Assembly: GCF_035582795.1 (NCBI RefSeq)
Contig: NC_134390.1
Coordinates: 1,937,560-2,001,559, forward strand
Length of the DNA stretch: 64,000 nt
Direction of reading: 5' to 3'
Origin: Mycteria americana
Lineage: Eukaryota > Chordata > Aves > Ciconiiformes > Ciconiidae
Position 1 is the first letter of the stretch. Every line of letters begins with the position of its first letter. Under the pieces are notes generated by a model. That model was not told the origin of the DNA and did not search any database. It saw only the letters and a list, made by a program, of their open reading frames with translations. A program made the translations under genes and the position numbers. Shown one piece after another: positions 54,201 through 64,000 of the stretch.

Positions 54201-57200
54201 ATCCCAGCCTGCTCCTGGTGTCCCCAGTCCCCCCCCATCCCAGCCTGCTCCTGGTGTCCCCAGTCCCCCCCCCATCCCAGCCTGCTCCTGGTGTCCCCAG
54301 TCCCCCCCCCATCCCAGCCTGCTCCTGTCTCCCCCCAGGTCCCCCCCATCCCTGCCCCTGCTCCCCCCGTACCTCCTTGAAGTTGTCGAAGGCAGCGAGG
54401 ATGATCTCGTGGCCGCCCCTCACCAGGCAGACGGCCGCCAGCAGCTCCAGCACCAGCGCCTTCGTCCTACGGCAGAGCAGCACCGGCACCGTCACACCCG
54501 GCCGGCACCGGGGACCCCCACCCTGCCAGCCCCCCCCCCCCCCGCCCCTTACCTGGGGTTCTTGTTATTGAGGCTCAGGGCGATCTCGTTGACGGCGTGG
54601 GGATGGGACATGACCAGGTTGAAGCCGTACTGCGGGCAAGGAGCGGGGACGGCGTTAGCGGCGCCGGCACGGCAGCGGCACTGGGGGCATTGGCGTCGTC
54701 CCCCCCGCAGGGCGGCGGTACCTGGTAGTTCATGATGGCCCGGAGACACATGATGCAGAGGTGGACGTCGTCCTTCTGGCTCACCAGGCGCGAGTTCTTC
54801 AGCGCCCTGCGGCTCGGCAGCGTGCCATAGCTGGGGGGACACCGGGCACCGGTGAGCGGGACCCTCGCACTGCCGGTGCTGCACCGCCAGCGCTCGCCCG
54901 GGCGGGAACCAGCCCCGCGGGACCACGGTGGGGACCAGGGTGGGGACAGCGTGGGGACAGCGGGGCTTTCGAAGGGGCAGAGGAAGAGAGAAGCGGCCGG
55001 AGGGCGACAGGGACAGAGGCTGGCGGAGACGCGGAGCGAAGCCGCCACGAGCGCCGGGCCGGCCCCAGGCAGCCGGTACTTACCCGGCGGGCGAGCGGCG
55101 AGGCGGGTGCGGAGAAGAGAGAGAGAGAGCGCAGCCAGAGAGGGGGGGCCCCGGCCCTGGAAGCAGAGACGGGGCGCGTTACCCCGGGGCGCGGGGGCAG
55201 AGCCAGAGCGGGGGCGAGCGGAGGCAGCGTGGCCGCAGCAGGCAGAGGGACGGGGCGGGCGGCGCGGGCAGGACGGGGACGGCAGCGCCGAACCGCTGCG
55301 GACGAGCAGGGCACGGCACGCCCGGCCGGCAGGATGGGACACGGCACGCGAGGCAGCGCAGGCTGCGGCACGCGTGGCACGTGCCCACGGCACAGCCACA
55401 CCGTGGGGCAGCCGGCACACGGGACGTGGCACGTACCATGCACGCGATGGCGCACGACACAGGACAGGACAGCACGTGGCACAGCACGCACCACGGGCAG
55501 GACGGCGCGTGGCACGGCACGCACCACGGGGCAGGATGGCACGCGGCACGGTACGCACCACGGGCAGGGCAACGCGTGGCACGGGGCGGGATGGCGCACG
55601 GCACAGCACGCGCCGCGGGCAGGACTGTGCACGGCACAGGGCACGATGGCACGGCACGCAGCACGGGCAAGACGGCGCAACGGCACAGCACGCACCGCGA
55701 GGTAGCGGGCACGCGGCACGCGCCACGGGCAGGACGGCGCGTGGCACGGCACGCAGCAAGCGGCAGCACCGCAGCCAGCCGGAGCCGGCAGAGCCGGGCA
55801 GGTGCTGGGCGCAGCGGCGGGACGTACCCCTGCAGCCGGCCGGCGTGGCGGGTACGTACCGTAGGGCGGTCTGGCGGGCAGAGCGGGCGAGGCTGCTGGC
55901 GAAGGGGGCGGGCAGGGCGCTGGGGTGCTGCAGATCCTCGATGGACCTGCTCCAGGCGCGCAGCTTCTCCAGCGCGCCGTCCTCACCGCCTTCCAGGCCC
56001 TCAAAATCCAACCTGGGTGGGACACGCGCGCGGGGAGGGGCACACGGCTTTGGCGCGGAGCGGCGCGGCCACCGCAGCAAGCGCGGAAGCGGGTGGCGGC
56101 TGGGCAGCGGCAGGGCAGGGAGAAGCGCGAGGGTGGCCCTGGGGACCCCCAGCCCCAGCCCGGGCGGGCAGGAGGGGGGGGGCCGAGCATCCCACGTCCC
56201 CCGGGACCCCACGGCAGGCGGGTCCCCACGTGCCGGCCAGGCTGCCCCGGTGCCGATAAGGGGCCAAGCGGTGTCGGCCACCTGCAGCAGGGAGCAGCCA
56301 CGGGGCACCGGGACCCTTCACGTCGCAGGTCCCCCAGCACCCCGGGACCCCCAGCACCCCACTCACATGACGGCGCACTGGGCGAAGGACAGGTAGTTCA
56401 CCAGCACGTCCAGCCCCTTGTTCTCATCGTTGAGGAACTCGCGCACCCACCTACGGTACCAGGCACCCATCAGGGCCCGCGGGAGCCGGGGACCGCCGGC
56501 ACCCCCCGGCGTGATCCACGGGCGCCCCCGGCCCGCCGCAGGGATGGGGAGGGGGTGGCGGGGGCATCTCCGGCGGCCGTTGCGGCCCCTCCGCTATCGC
56601 CCGTGCCAGCGCCGGCACGGCTTTATCTGCCGGCTGCAGAGCGGGGAGGGCTCGGCCCGGGGCGCGAGGCGGGAAGCCGAGCTGGGCGCTGGGGCCGTGC
56701 CCCCGTCCCCAGCCCTGGGCACCCCGGGGTGGGGGGGTTCGGGGTGCCCCGGCCCCCTGGGAGGGTGCTAAGGCGCACGTGTGAGGTGCTGCGCAGGGCA
56801 AGGAGCCCGGCTGGGATACGTCCGGGGACAGGGACGTGGGGGGGGGGTGCAAGGGGGGTGTGTGGGCGTATGGGGGGGGGGTGCACGTGGTGTGTGTGTG
56901 CATGGGATGTGCATGGGGGGGGTGTCCATTGGGGGGGTGCATGGGGGGGTGGGTGTATAGGGAGTGTGCCCAAGGGGTGCGTGGGCACGGGGGGGCGTGC
57001 ATGGAGTGTGCGTGTGTACGGGGAGCGTGCACAAGGGGGGGTGTCCACTGGGGGGGTGTCCATTGGGGGGGTGTCCATGGCAGGGGGTGCACGGGGAGAG
57101 GGGCAGCGTGCACGGGATGTGCATGGGGGGGGGGCTGCACATGGGGCAGTGCCTGCACAGGGAGAGGGACCGTGCACATGGGGGGGGGCTCCATGCACGG

Positions 57201-60200
57201 AGAGACAGGGCTGCGTGCACGGAGAGGGGGGGCACAAAGTGGGGTGTGGGTATGGTAGGGGGGTCCCTGCGCCTGCCCGTGCCCTGCCCGCAGCCCTGCC
57301 CGCGGCCGGGGCCGTGAGTCAGGCAGCAGCAGGAGCCGGGGGGGCCGGGGGGGCCGCGGCCGCCCCTTTCCTGCCGGCGCCAGCCCCTCGCCCCAGCCCG
57401 TTTCCTGTCTCCGGCTGCTGCTATTTTCGGGCCGCGAGCAGGGAAGAGCCAAATGGCGTGGCCGTGGCGGGGCCGTGGCGGGGCCGGTGGCGGGGCGCAG
57501 CCCGGCACGTGCACGAGCCACCCCGAGCACGCGGGCGTGACCACAGAGCCGGGCACCCACCGGTGACGTCCCCAGGAACGTCCCCGTCCCTCCGGCCAGC
57601 CCGTGCGGCGTCCGCGCGTCTCCCCACGCGCCGGAGGGACGAGCCGCCGGTTGCGGGGTCGGGGTGCCGCTGGCTCGGGGATGGTGCCGAGCCCTCCGGT
57701 GCTGGGAGGAGCCGGGCAGGATCCGGCCATGCTGCTTCACGCAGGGCGTCATCACCGGCCCATCCGCCCGCGGCATCCGCCCCCGGGACCTGCTCGCCGG
57801 CAGCCCTGGCCCGCGGCACGGCCAGAGCAGGAACCGGCCCAGTTCCTGCAGCGCCTCCAACTTCCCCTGCAGCTGCGGCGGGGCCGGGGCCGGGACCCTG
57901 TGCCCCCCCGCCCCCCCCCCCCCCCCCCCCCCGCCGGGACCCCACGCTCACCCGATGTGGTTCGTCCTCAGGCTGATCTCCAGCTCGCGCAGGACCTTGG
58001 TCGACTCCTGCACCCTCCTCCTGAACTTCTGGGGGCAAAGCGAGGCTGAGCCGTGCCCCCCCATGGTCCCCCAGCCCCCCTGGACCCCCCCCCCCGACCC
58101 CCCCCAGCCCCTGACCTTCCGTGTGACCCCCGGCTCCAGGAAGCTGCGCAGTTTCTGGATGTAGGCGTGGGGGGGGCTCTTCACCTGGAACCGCTCCTGG
58201 GGGCGATGGGGGGGTTGGTTACACCGGCACGGCAGCACGGCCCCCCCCCAGGACCCCCCATGGCCCCCCCAGCCCCCCACCTGGTCACAGATGAGGTCCC
58301 ACTTCTTCTCGTTGTCGTACTGGCGCAGGAGCCGGGCTTTGTCCGGGGGCAGGTTCATGGAGCTCTGGGGGCAGAGGGGGGGACATCACCCTGGGGGACA
58401 CGGGGACGCTGCCCCCCCCCGAGGGCGCCCAGCCCCACGGCACGGCCAGGGTCCCCCCCCACGGGCACCCGGCCCCACGGCACGGCCAGGGTCCCTGGCA
58501 CTGGGAAGCACTGGTGGGCACGGGGCCACGCGCGTGGCACGGGGACGGCAGACGCCACCAGCACCACGTGCCAGCCACCGGCAGCACCAAATCTCCCCAG
58601 CGCCGACACGTCCTTCCTGTCTGCACCCGCTTCCTCGCCCGCAAACCGCAGCCTCCGCTCCCCGACTGCGGCACAAAGCTCGGCAGCGGTACCCGGCTCG
58701 CCAGGGCGCTGGGCATCTTCATAGCGGACCCCGGGGACCGCTGGTGCAGGATGCGGCCCGGGGCACCCGTATTGGCAAGGACACAAATGGGATGCCACGA
58801 TGGAAACCGGGGATGCTGGATGGCTGCGGGCTTGGGACTGCGCCGGCGGGCGACGCCACCCCACTGGGTGATGCCGTGCTGGCGGGCGATGCCACCCCAC
58901 TGGGTGATGCCGTGCCGGCGGGCAATGCCATGCCGGCGGGCGATGCCACCCCACTGGGTGATGCCACCCCACTGGGTGATGCCGTGCCGGCAGGCGATGC
59001 CACCCCACTGGGTGATGCCGTGCCGGCGGGTGATGCCGTGCCAGCGGGCGATGCCACCCCACTGGGTGATGCCACCCCACTGGGTGATGCCGTGCCGGCA
59101 GGCGATGCCACCCCACTGGGTGATGCCATGCCGGCGGGTGATGCCATGCCAGCGGGCGATGCCACCCCACTGGGTGATGCCACCCCACTGGGTGATGCCA
59201 TGCCGGCAGGCGATGCCATGCCAGCGGGTGATGCCGTGCCGGCGGGCGATGCCACCCCACTGGGTGATGCCACCCCACTGGGTGATGCCATGCCGGCGGG
59301 CGATGCCGTGCCAGCGGGCGATGCCACCCCACTGGGTGATGCCACCCCACTGGGTGATGCCGTGCCGGCGGGCGATGCCACCCTGGCAAGGCAGCTCCCA
59401 GGCAGTGCCGTCAGCAGGAGCCGGCCACCGCCACAGCCGGGAGGTGCCGGCACTCCACCCGCCCCGCGGCGGCTAAAATTATCCCTCCGCTGGTCATCCC
59501 GGCCCAGCGGAGCCGCAGGAAACCGGGACAGAGCCTGGGCGAGGCCGCGCACCCCGGGGGGGGGGGGGGACACACAGTCCCACGGGAACGGGGATGTCAC
59601 CGCCAGGATGGGGTCCCCCCAGAATTGCCCTGGGGTCGGGGACGGTGCCTCCCTCCCCACAGGGCCACGCTTATTTGTATATCGTGGCCAACGGCAAAAT
59701 CACGGGGCCCCCGGGGACACCCCGGGGACGGGGGATGGGGGGGGCACACGGAGGCCCCGAGTGGGGGCGGGGGGCACCGGGGGGGCTTTGAAGCGCAGCC
59801 GCCCTCGCCGGCATTCCCGCCGCTCGGCTTCCTGCCTTTGTGGCGGGAGCAGGGCCGCTCCCGGCCGGGCACTTCCTCCACCACCGCCCCCCACCGGGAC
59901 CCCCCCCCGGCTGCACTGGGACGGACCCCCCCGGGGACTGGGGCTACGGAGGCTGGAGCCCACCCCGGGGCTGGGGGACACCCGGGGACGGATCCTGCCT
60001 GTTCGGGGGCTGCCGGCGCTGCAGCCCCATCACACGATGAAATATTTTCCTCCCCAGCAGTAGCCGGGATGGCACCGGGCGATGCCGATGCCAGAGGGGT
60101 GGTATTTTGGGGGTGCCGGAGGAACCCCAATGCCCCCCCCCCCCCAGAATCCCCAATCCCGGCATCGGCATCGCCCGGCAGGATGTGTGTCCCCCCCGCT

Positions 60201-61518
60201 GGCCCCATGGGGACCGGCTGCCGCATCCGCCCCGCGTGGGATGCGGGGACGGGTGACGGCCCCGTGGGCGGGTGCCACTCGCCGCTGGCAGGACAGTCCC
60301 ACGCTGGGGGTGCCGGTGCCCCCTGGTAGCCCCCGGTTCCAGCTCCCAGAGCCCCACGGGGCCACGTTCGGCATTTCCTGCCTGGACGCGGCTTCTGCTG
60401 GCTACGGCCACCACCGGGATGGCGGTGCCAGGCATGGGGGGCCGTGTGCCCCGGGTGTCACCCAGCCATGGTGTCCCTGCTGGTGTCCTGCCGCCCCCCA
60501 AACAAAGCCAAAGCTGTGCCGGCACCGTGGATGGGCCACCCCACCACGGGTGGACTACGGGGCCACCGCGCTGTGCCGTGAGCCAGGCGCTGGTGGGACG
60601 CGGTGGCCCCCGTGGCATCGGTGGTCCTGATCGGTGGCACCACGGAGCCCGGGGTCACGCCGTGGGGATGGGGTCACCACCGAGCCACATCCCAGTGACA
60701 GGGTGGCACCGCAGCCTTGGCCAGTGACCGCTGCAGGAAGGCCACCGCCCCGGCCGTGACAGTGGACTGGAGACCACGCAGGGCACCCGTGCCCATGGGG
60801 ACACCCCACCCGCGGGGACCCCCAGCCCTGGGGACCCCCAGCCCTGGGGACCCTGCACCCACGGGTGCCCCAGCCCCGGGGACACCGCACCCACGGGACC
60901 CGCGCGCCGCCTCCATGGGACTTTCCCTGTCAAAAAGTCCCGGGGCCCAAGGGGCCCCTGCGGTGGCACCGGGAGTGGCGTCACCCCCCCCGGGGCTGTC
61001 CCGGGACGGGCTTCCCCCGCGGCTGCCCCCGGTCCCGCGGCCACTGCCCATCCCCGCGGGCACCGGCGCTCCCTGCCCGCCCCCGGTTTCTCCGGGCGCC
61101 GGTGCCGTCCCCAGCGGCGCCCGCCCGCCCGCAGCCGGACGCCGGGAGGGGAGCGCGGCGGCGGGGCGCGTCAGGCCCGGGAGGGCGCACCGGGAGGGGT
61201 CCCGGGTGGGGGCGAACCGGGAGAACGCAGCGGGACCCGGGGGAAGCGCAGCGGGAGCCGGGACGGAGCACGGGGGAAGCGCACCGGGGGGGGGCACACC
61301 GGGAACCGGAGGGGCGCGGCGGGCGGGGGCGCAGCGGGCGGCCGGGGCCGCGGCGGGGGTCGGTCTCTCACCAGCACCAGGGCGAAGCGCTCCTCCAGCT
61401 CGCAGGGCTCCGGCATCGGCATCTTGCCGGGGGCGAGCAGCCCGGGCCCGCCCGGGGCCGCCGCCGCTCCCGGGCCCCGGGGCAGCGCCTCCCCGTCCGC
61501 GCTCTCCACGTTCCCCAT
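45205..61518 (-). CDS. FMNL3: Formin-like protein 3, actin-assembling formin
   Basis: Diaphanous-related formin that nucleates and elongates actin filaments at the plasma membrane and filopodia, controlled by Rho-family GTPases and autoinhibition. I trace 26 coding exons, all GT-AG and in phase: 61518-61372, 58364-58281, 58196-58116, 58028-57952, 56450-56367, 56012-55860, 54830-54722, 54629-54553, 54466-54373, 53855-53781, 53693-53583, 53496-53347, 53190-53089, 53009-52763, 52686-52618, 52338-52214, 52125-51923, 49758-49524, 49432-49364, 49214-49134, 49033-48904, 48828-48668, 45898-45797, 45695-45606, 45512-45401, 45296-45205. Total 1019 residues (human 1028). MGNVESAD gives an N-myristoylation glycine. 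GBD/FH3 covers about 30-400, a coiled coil about 400-470, proline-rich FH1 about 490-550, FH2 about 557-950 (starts [16 protein letters not shown]), and a DAD-like tail ([18 protein letters not shown]). The end HHDESSC matches human HHDESNC and identifies FMNL3 over FMNL1/2. Most larger introns hold minisatellites, yet every exon is intact. Confidence 0.98.
45963..48645. repeat. 27-bp GTGCAAAGCAAG minisatellite (2.7 kb) in FMNL3 intron 22
   Basis: From about 45973 to 47120 the unit is 27 bases (core CGTGCAAAGCAAG followed by variable GTGGGCACGAGGGC, ATGTGCACGAGGGC or GCACGCACGAGGAG), about 42 copies. From there to about 48640 a 41-base variant containing GCATGACAAGGAGTGCAC alternates with the 27-base unit, giving a 68-base higher-order period. 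Because 27 is a multiple of 3 and no unit carries a stop, frames of up to about 970 codons appear on the minus strand and 560 on the plus strand. Confidence 0.96.
49795..51895. repeat. 40-bp CCCTGCACCCTGCCTGGACC minisatellite (2.1 kb) in FMNL3 intron 17
   Basis: Modules CCCCTGCACCCTGCCTGGAC and CCACTGCACCCCAGCCAGAC alternate with a 40-base period (for example CCCTGCCTGG at 49951, 49991 and 50031). About 50 copies of the pair. Larger blocks, such as the one containing TTTGAACACTGCCTGGCC, recur near 50065, 50850 and 51410, showing higher-order duplication. Confidence 0.95.
54040..54335. repeat. 36-38-bp minisatellite in FMNL3 intron 9
   Basis: About eight copies of a unit containing CATCCCAGCCTGCTCCTGGT followed by GTCCCCAGTCCCCCC; copies differ mainly in the length of the C run. 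Confidence 0.93.
55300..55765. repeat. Degenerate GGCACGGCACGCACCACGGG minisatellite in FMNL3 intron 6
   Basis: Irregular repeats of GGCACGGCACGC, CACGGGCAGGA and CGGCGCGTGGCAC modules, units of roughly 30-35 bases. More diverged than the arrays in introns 17 and 22. Confidence 0.75.
56825..57240. repeat. G-rich GTGCATGGGGGGGGTGTCC repeat in FMNL3 intron 4
   Basis: Short modules GGGGGGGTGTCCATTGGG and GTGCACGGGGAGAGGG recur at variable spacing. The plus strand is strongly G-rich with many runs of four or more G, so quadruplex formation is likely. Confidence 0.75.
57911..57932. repeat. 22-base poly(C) tract beside the FMNL3 exon 4 donor
   Basis: An uninterrupted run of 22 C on the plus strand (poly(G) in the transcript), starting about 14 bases into intron 4. 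G runs near a donor can act as splicing enhancers. Confidence 0.85.
58852..59388. repeat. 18-bp GATGCC minisatellite in FMNL3 intron 1
   Basis: About 30 copies of two 18-base modules, GATGCCACCCCACTGGGT and GATGCCGTGCCGGCGGGC, in mixed order. Six-residue repeats ([12 protein letters not shown]) appear in open frames because the unit is a multiple of 3; these are not taken as protein. Confidence 0.95.
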
Positions 61519-61964
61519 CCCCGGCCCAGGCACCGGGGGGCGGCGGGGAGGCTCAGCCCGTCGCGTCCGGCCGCCGCCGCCGCCTCCCGGCCCCGCCTCG
61601 CCCCGCCCCGCCCGGCCCCGCCCCGCCCCGCCGGGCCGCCCGCGCTTCCGCGGCGGAGGCGCCAGGGGGCGCCCAAGGGCGGACGGGCGGCGGCGCCACC
61701 GGGGGGCGCCCAAGGGCAGGGAGCGAGCGGGAGGTGCCGATTGGCCCGGCCGCGGTCACGGCGGCCAATGAGCGTCGCGCTTCTGAGCGGCGGAGGGGGC
61801 GCCTGGCCAACGGCGGCGCTCGGGCGCGGCCGGCCGCCAATGGGCGGCGGCGGCGGCTCGTCCCGCCCCGCCCCGAGCGGTGACGGCGGGCCAATAGAAC
61901 GAGGAGGAGGGCGGGCCTCCGCGGCGCGCCGGCCAATGAGGGCCGGGGGCGTGGCGGAGGGGGG
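61519..61964. promoter_or_regulatory. Bidirectional FMNL3/TMBIM6 CpG-island promoter with five CCAAT boxes
   Basis: Between the FMNL3 start codon and TMBIM6 exon 1 lie CCAAT boxes at 61765, 61837, 61891 and 61933 on the plus strand and one on the minus strand (ATTGG at 61740-61744), within a dense CpG island rich in GC boxes. Multiple CCAAT boxes are typical NF-Y targets of divergent TATA-less promoters. Binding is inferred. Confidence 0.7.
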
Positions 61965-62005
61965 GATCGTTCGAGGCCTGGCACGGACGGCGGAGCGCCG
62001 CGCAG
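61965..62005 (+). other. TMBIM6: Probable noncoding exon 1 of TMBIM6
   Basis: Sequence downstream of the CCAAT cluster ends CGCGCAG then GTGAGGGC, a strong donor at 62006. The matching acceptor CTCTTGCAG ends at 63599. The 5' boundary is approximate. Confidence 0.5.
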
Positions 62006-63599
62006 GTGAGGGCTGGGGGGACCGCGGCGGCGGGGGGGTCCGGCCCGGCCTCGGGGGTCCCCGCCGCCCCCCGGGGCCCTCGCGGCGCCTGCGGGCCCCG
62101 GGCAGCCCCCCCGCCCCATCAGGCCTCGTCCCGGAGGGGCCCGGCCTGGGCCAGCTCCTGCCCCCCCCACCAGGCCTCACCCCGGGGGGCCCGGGCGGCT
62201 CCTGCCCCCCCAGCAGGCCTCGCCCCGGGGGGACGCGGCCTGGGCAGCTCCCGCCCCCCCCCCAGGCCTCGCTGCGGTGTGGGGGGGGGGTTGTACAGGC
62301 GGGTCTGGCCCCCCGTGGGGGGCTCCCTCTGGTTCCAGGGGGCTGCAGCGGGGTGGGAGCCGGGGCGAGGCCCCCTCGGCGGCGCCCGCAGGGGAAGCGG
62401 GCCGTTGCTGGCGGGCCCGGGGCAGTGCCAGTGCCAGGGCCGGGCCCGGGTGCAGGCGCCGGTGGGTAAAGGTCGGCCAGCAGCGACGGTCCCGGTTACC
62501 CATTGACGACAGCGCCCGGCAGCCGCCCTCGGGCCACCGACCGGCACAAGCGAAACCGAAACGGCTCCGGCCCGGTCTCACGTCACTCGTGCCAAGTGAA
62601 GGGCTGCTGTCCCGGCTCCCTGGCCCCGCTGAGGGAGGCCCGGGTCCTTCTGCCGTCCCGGGAGCCGGGACCCACCTGCCGCCTCCGTGGGGAGAGCAGG
62701 CCCTGCCTGATGAAACTCGCTGTCACAGCCGCCTGCCACGCCGGGGGAGGCCGTCGCGCACCTCCGCAGCCACCACACCCCGCCCAGAGCCAGCTTCCCC
62801 ATTGCCTTGTGCAACCCCCGGCGAGGCCGCGGGGCAGCAGCCTCTGCTTCTGCCCCGCCGTGAGGCCGAGCCAGGAGGTCCCCGTTGGCGTGGCGGCACC
62901 GGCCCAGTGACAACTGAGCTCTCCCTGTCCCAGTGCTGGGGCGAAAGCAGCGCAGCCCTGGGCAAGGCCGGCGGGCGCAGGGGTTCGTGCCGGTGTGGCA
63001 GGAGGTGACCCTGGGCTGTCCCCTCCGCCAGGGTGGCCGGTTGACAGCCCCGCAGCCCCTCGGGCTCCGTCTGCCCCGGCCTGCTCAGTCCCTTCCACCC
63101 CTGGGGGACAGGCGGCTCGTGCCACTTGCTGGGCTGGTCGGGCTCCGGCAGGTGCCAGGGTAAACAGTGCTGGCCGAGCCAGCCGGACCAGAGGCTCACG
63201 GAGGGGACGAAGCAGGAAGGGGCGAGGAGGAGGAGGAGGCCCTGCAGGGAGCCTCGCGCTGCCGGAGCCTTCTCTGGGGACGTCATTACGGGCGCTAATA
63301 GCAGCCTGGCACAAAGACGCTTTCCAGCTGCCGGCAGTGCTCCCGTGGGGTCGGGGCCTCCCCGGGGGCAGCCCCGGTCTCGCAACAGCCCGCAACGCTT
63401 GCACCAGCTGAGTGAGGAGGGCTCCGGCGCCCGGCCGGCACAGAGCGTGGCAGATCCCAAGCAGCCCGCGGCTCCTGCCGCTCGCTCCGCGCGGGACGGG
63501 CAGGTCCTCGGCTCGCACTGAGCTCCTCCGCCGCGTGGCGGGAGCTTTGGGAGCACGGGAGGGCTCCGGCGTCCCCCTGACCCACCTCCCCTCTTGCAG
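62006..63599 (+). other. TMBIM6: TMBIM6 intron 1
   Basis: GC-rich, with degenerate CAGGCCTCGCCCCGGGGGG repeats at about 62050-62280. No further exon is recognised; open frames on the minus strand are judged chance. Confidence 0.5.
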
Positions 63600-63647
63600 C
63601 TTGCACCCCTGCGAAGCGGCCGGCGGGCCCACTCCCAACCCGGCACC

Positions 63648-63901
63648 ATGAATGTCTTCGACCGAAACATCAACTTTGACGCCCTCTTCAAGTTCTCCCA
63701 CATGTGAGTAACGCCTCGGGCAGGCCGAGCTCGAGTGGGGGGGTTCACGGGGGGGGCTGTGCCCAGCCTCACCACCGCCCCCTCGCCCGCAGCTCGGCCT
63801 CCACCCAGGAGCACCTGAAGAGGGTCTACGCCAGCTTCGCCCTCTGCATGTTCGTGGCGGCCGCGGGGGCCTACATCAATGTGGTGACCCACCTCTTCCA
63901 G
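63648..63901 (+). CDS. TMBIM6: Transmembrane BAX inhibitor motif protein 6 (Bax inhibitor-1), 5' part
   Basis: ER-membrane protein that limits ER calcium load and protects from ER-stress-induced death. Two coding exons are in the window: 63648-63703 and 63793-63901, giving residues 1-55; the next exon lies beyond the end. [19 protein letters not shown] corresponds to human MNIFDRKINFDALLKFSHI, and the second exon [20 protein letters not shown] opens the first membrane helix (about residues 33-50). The start is the first ATG in the exon (CACCATGA, good context) after an acceptor at 63599. Head-to-head placement with FMNL3 matches human 12q13.12. Confidence 0.96.
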
Positions 63902-64000
63902 GTGAGGGGCCTTTGGGGCGTCGCGGGGGGCCCCCACACTCACACCCCTCTGCCCGCGCCGCCCCGGTGAGGCAATGCCGGGCCCCCATCTGCCTCTCAC

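Noticed and set aside
58291-60063. 590-codon plus-strand frame with [12 protein letters not shown] repeats
   Set aside because: It spans the 18-bp array in FMNL3 intron 1 and the unit is a multiple of three; no other coding evidence.

Overview
This is vertebrate nuclear DNA, almost certainly from a bird and probably from one of the tiny GC-rich 'dot' microchromosomes. The evidence is small-intron genes of the human 12q13 group, very high GC after about 20.6 kb, long G/C homopolymers and many private minisatellites inside introns. The species cannot be fixed from the sequence. Comparisons with human genes and map positions are from memory.

Layout: 1-1.7 kb is intergenic DNA with two possible 3' ends of an upstream gene. 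1.82-20.6 kb holds complete ACVR1B on the plus strand (9 exons, 513 codons, 3.2-kb 3'UTR). 22.46-26.65 kb holds TAMALIN/GRASP (8 exons, 330 codons). 30.85-36.26 kb holds NR4A1 (noncoding exon 1 plus 6 coding exons, 574 codons). 38.6-40.7 kb holds ATG101 (218 codons). 41.16-41.54 kb holds a small intronless gene of the Reprimo family (71 codons). 61.52-42.16 kb on the minus strand holds complete FMNL3 (26 coding exons, 1019 codons, plus probable spliced 3'UTR exons). From about 61.96 kb on the plus strand TMBIM6 begins, head-to-head with FMNL3, and runs off the window.

The most interesting result is the combination of the Reprimo-like gene and the gene order. FMNL3 - Reprimo-like - NR4A1 - TAMALIN - ACVR1B matches, in order and relative orientation, the human 2q23-q24 series FMNL2 - RPRM - NR4A2 - CYTIP - ACVR1C. 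The window thus looks like a compact 12q13-type copy of a block duplicated in the early vertebrate genome doublings. It keeps a third Reprimo gene at the expected place.

The second theme is tandem repeats. Nearly every larger FMNL3 intron carries its own minisatellite (18-, 27/41-, ~37- and 40-bp units, plus degenerate ones). Two more arrays (49/31 bp and 57 bp) lie in what reads as an intron just after the FMNL3 stop codon. These arrays produce very long but spurious open frames on both strands. Promoters also carry organised repeats: a 22-bp ladder of GC boxes before TAMALIN, a perfect 39-bp inverted repeat and an 87-bp-period array before NR4A1, and five CCAAT boxes between FMNL3 and TMBIM6.

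Functionally the genes are a TGF-beta/activin type I receptor, a PDZ scaffold for receptor trafficking, an immediate-early orphan nuclear receptor, an autophagy-initiation subunit, a putative p53-pathway membrane glycoprotein, an actin-assembly formin and an ER Bax-inhibitor protein. Their linkage reflects ancestry rather than a shared pathway. I saw no tRNA or rRNA gene, CRISPR array, retrovirus-like element or recognisable CR1 LINE.
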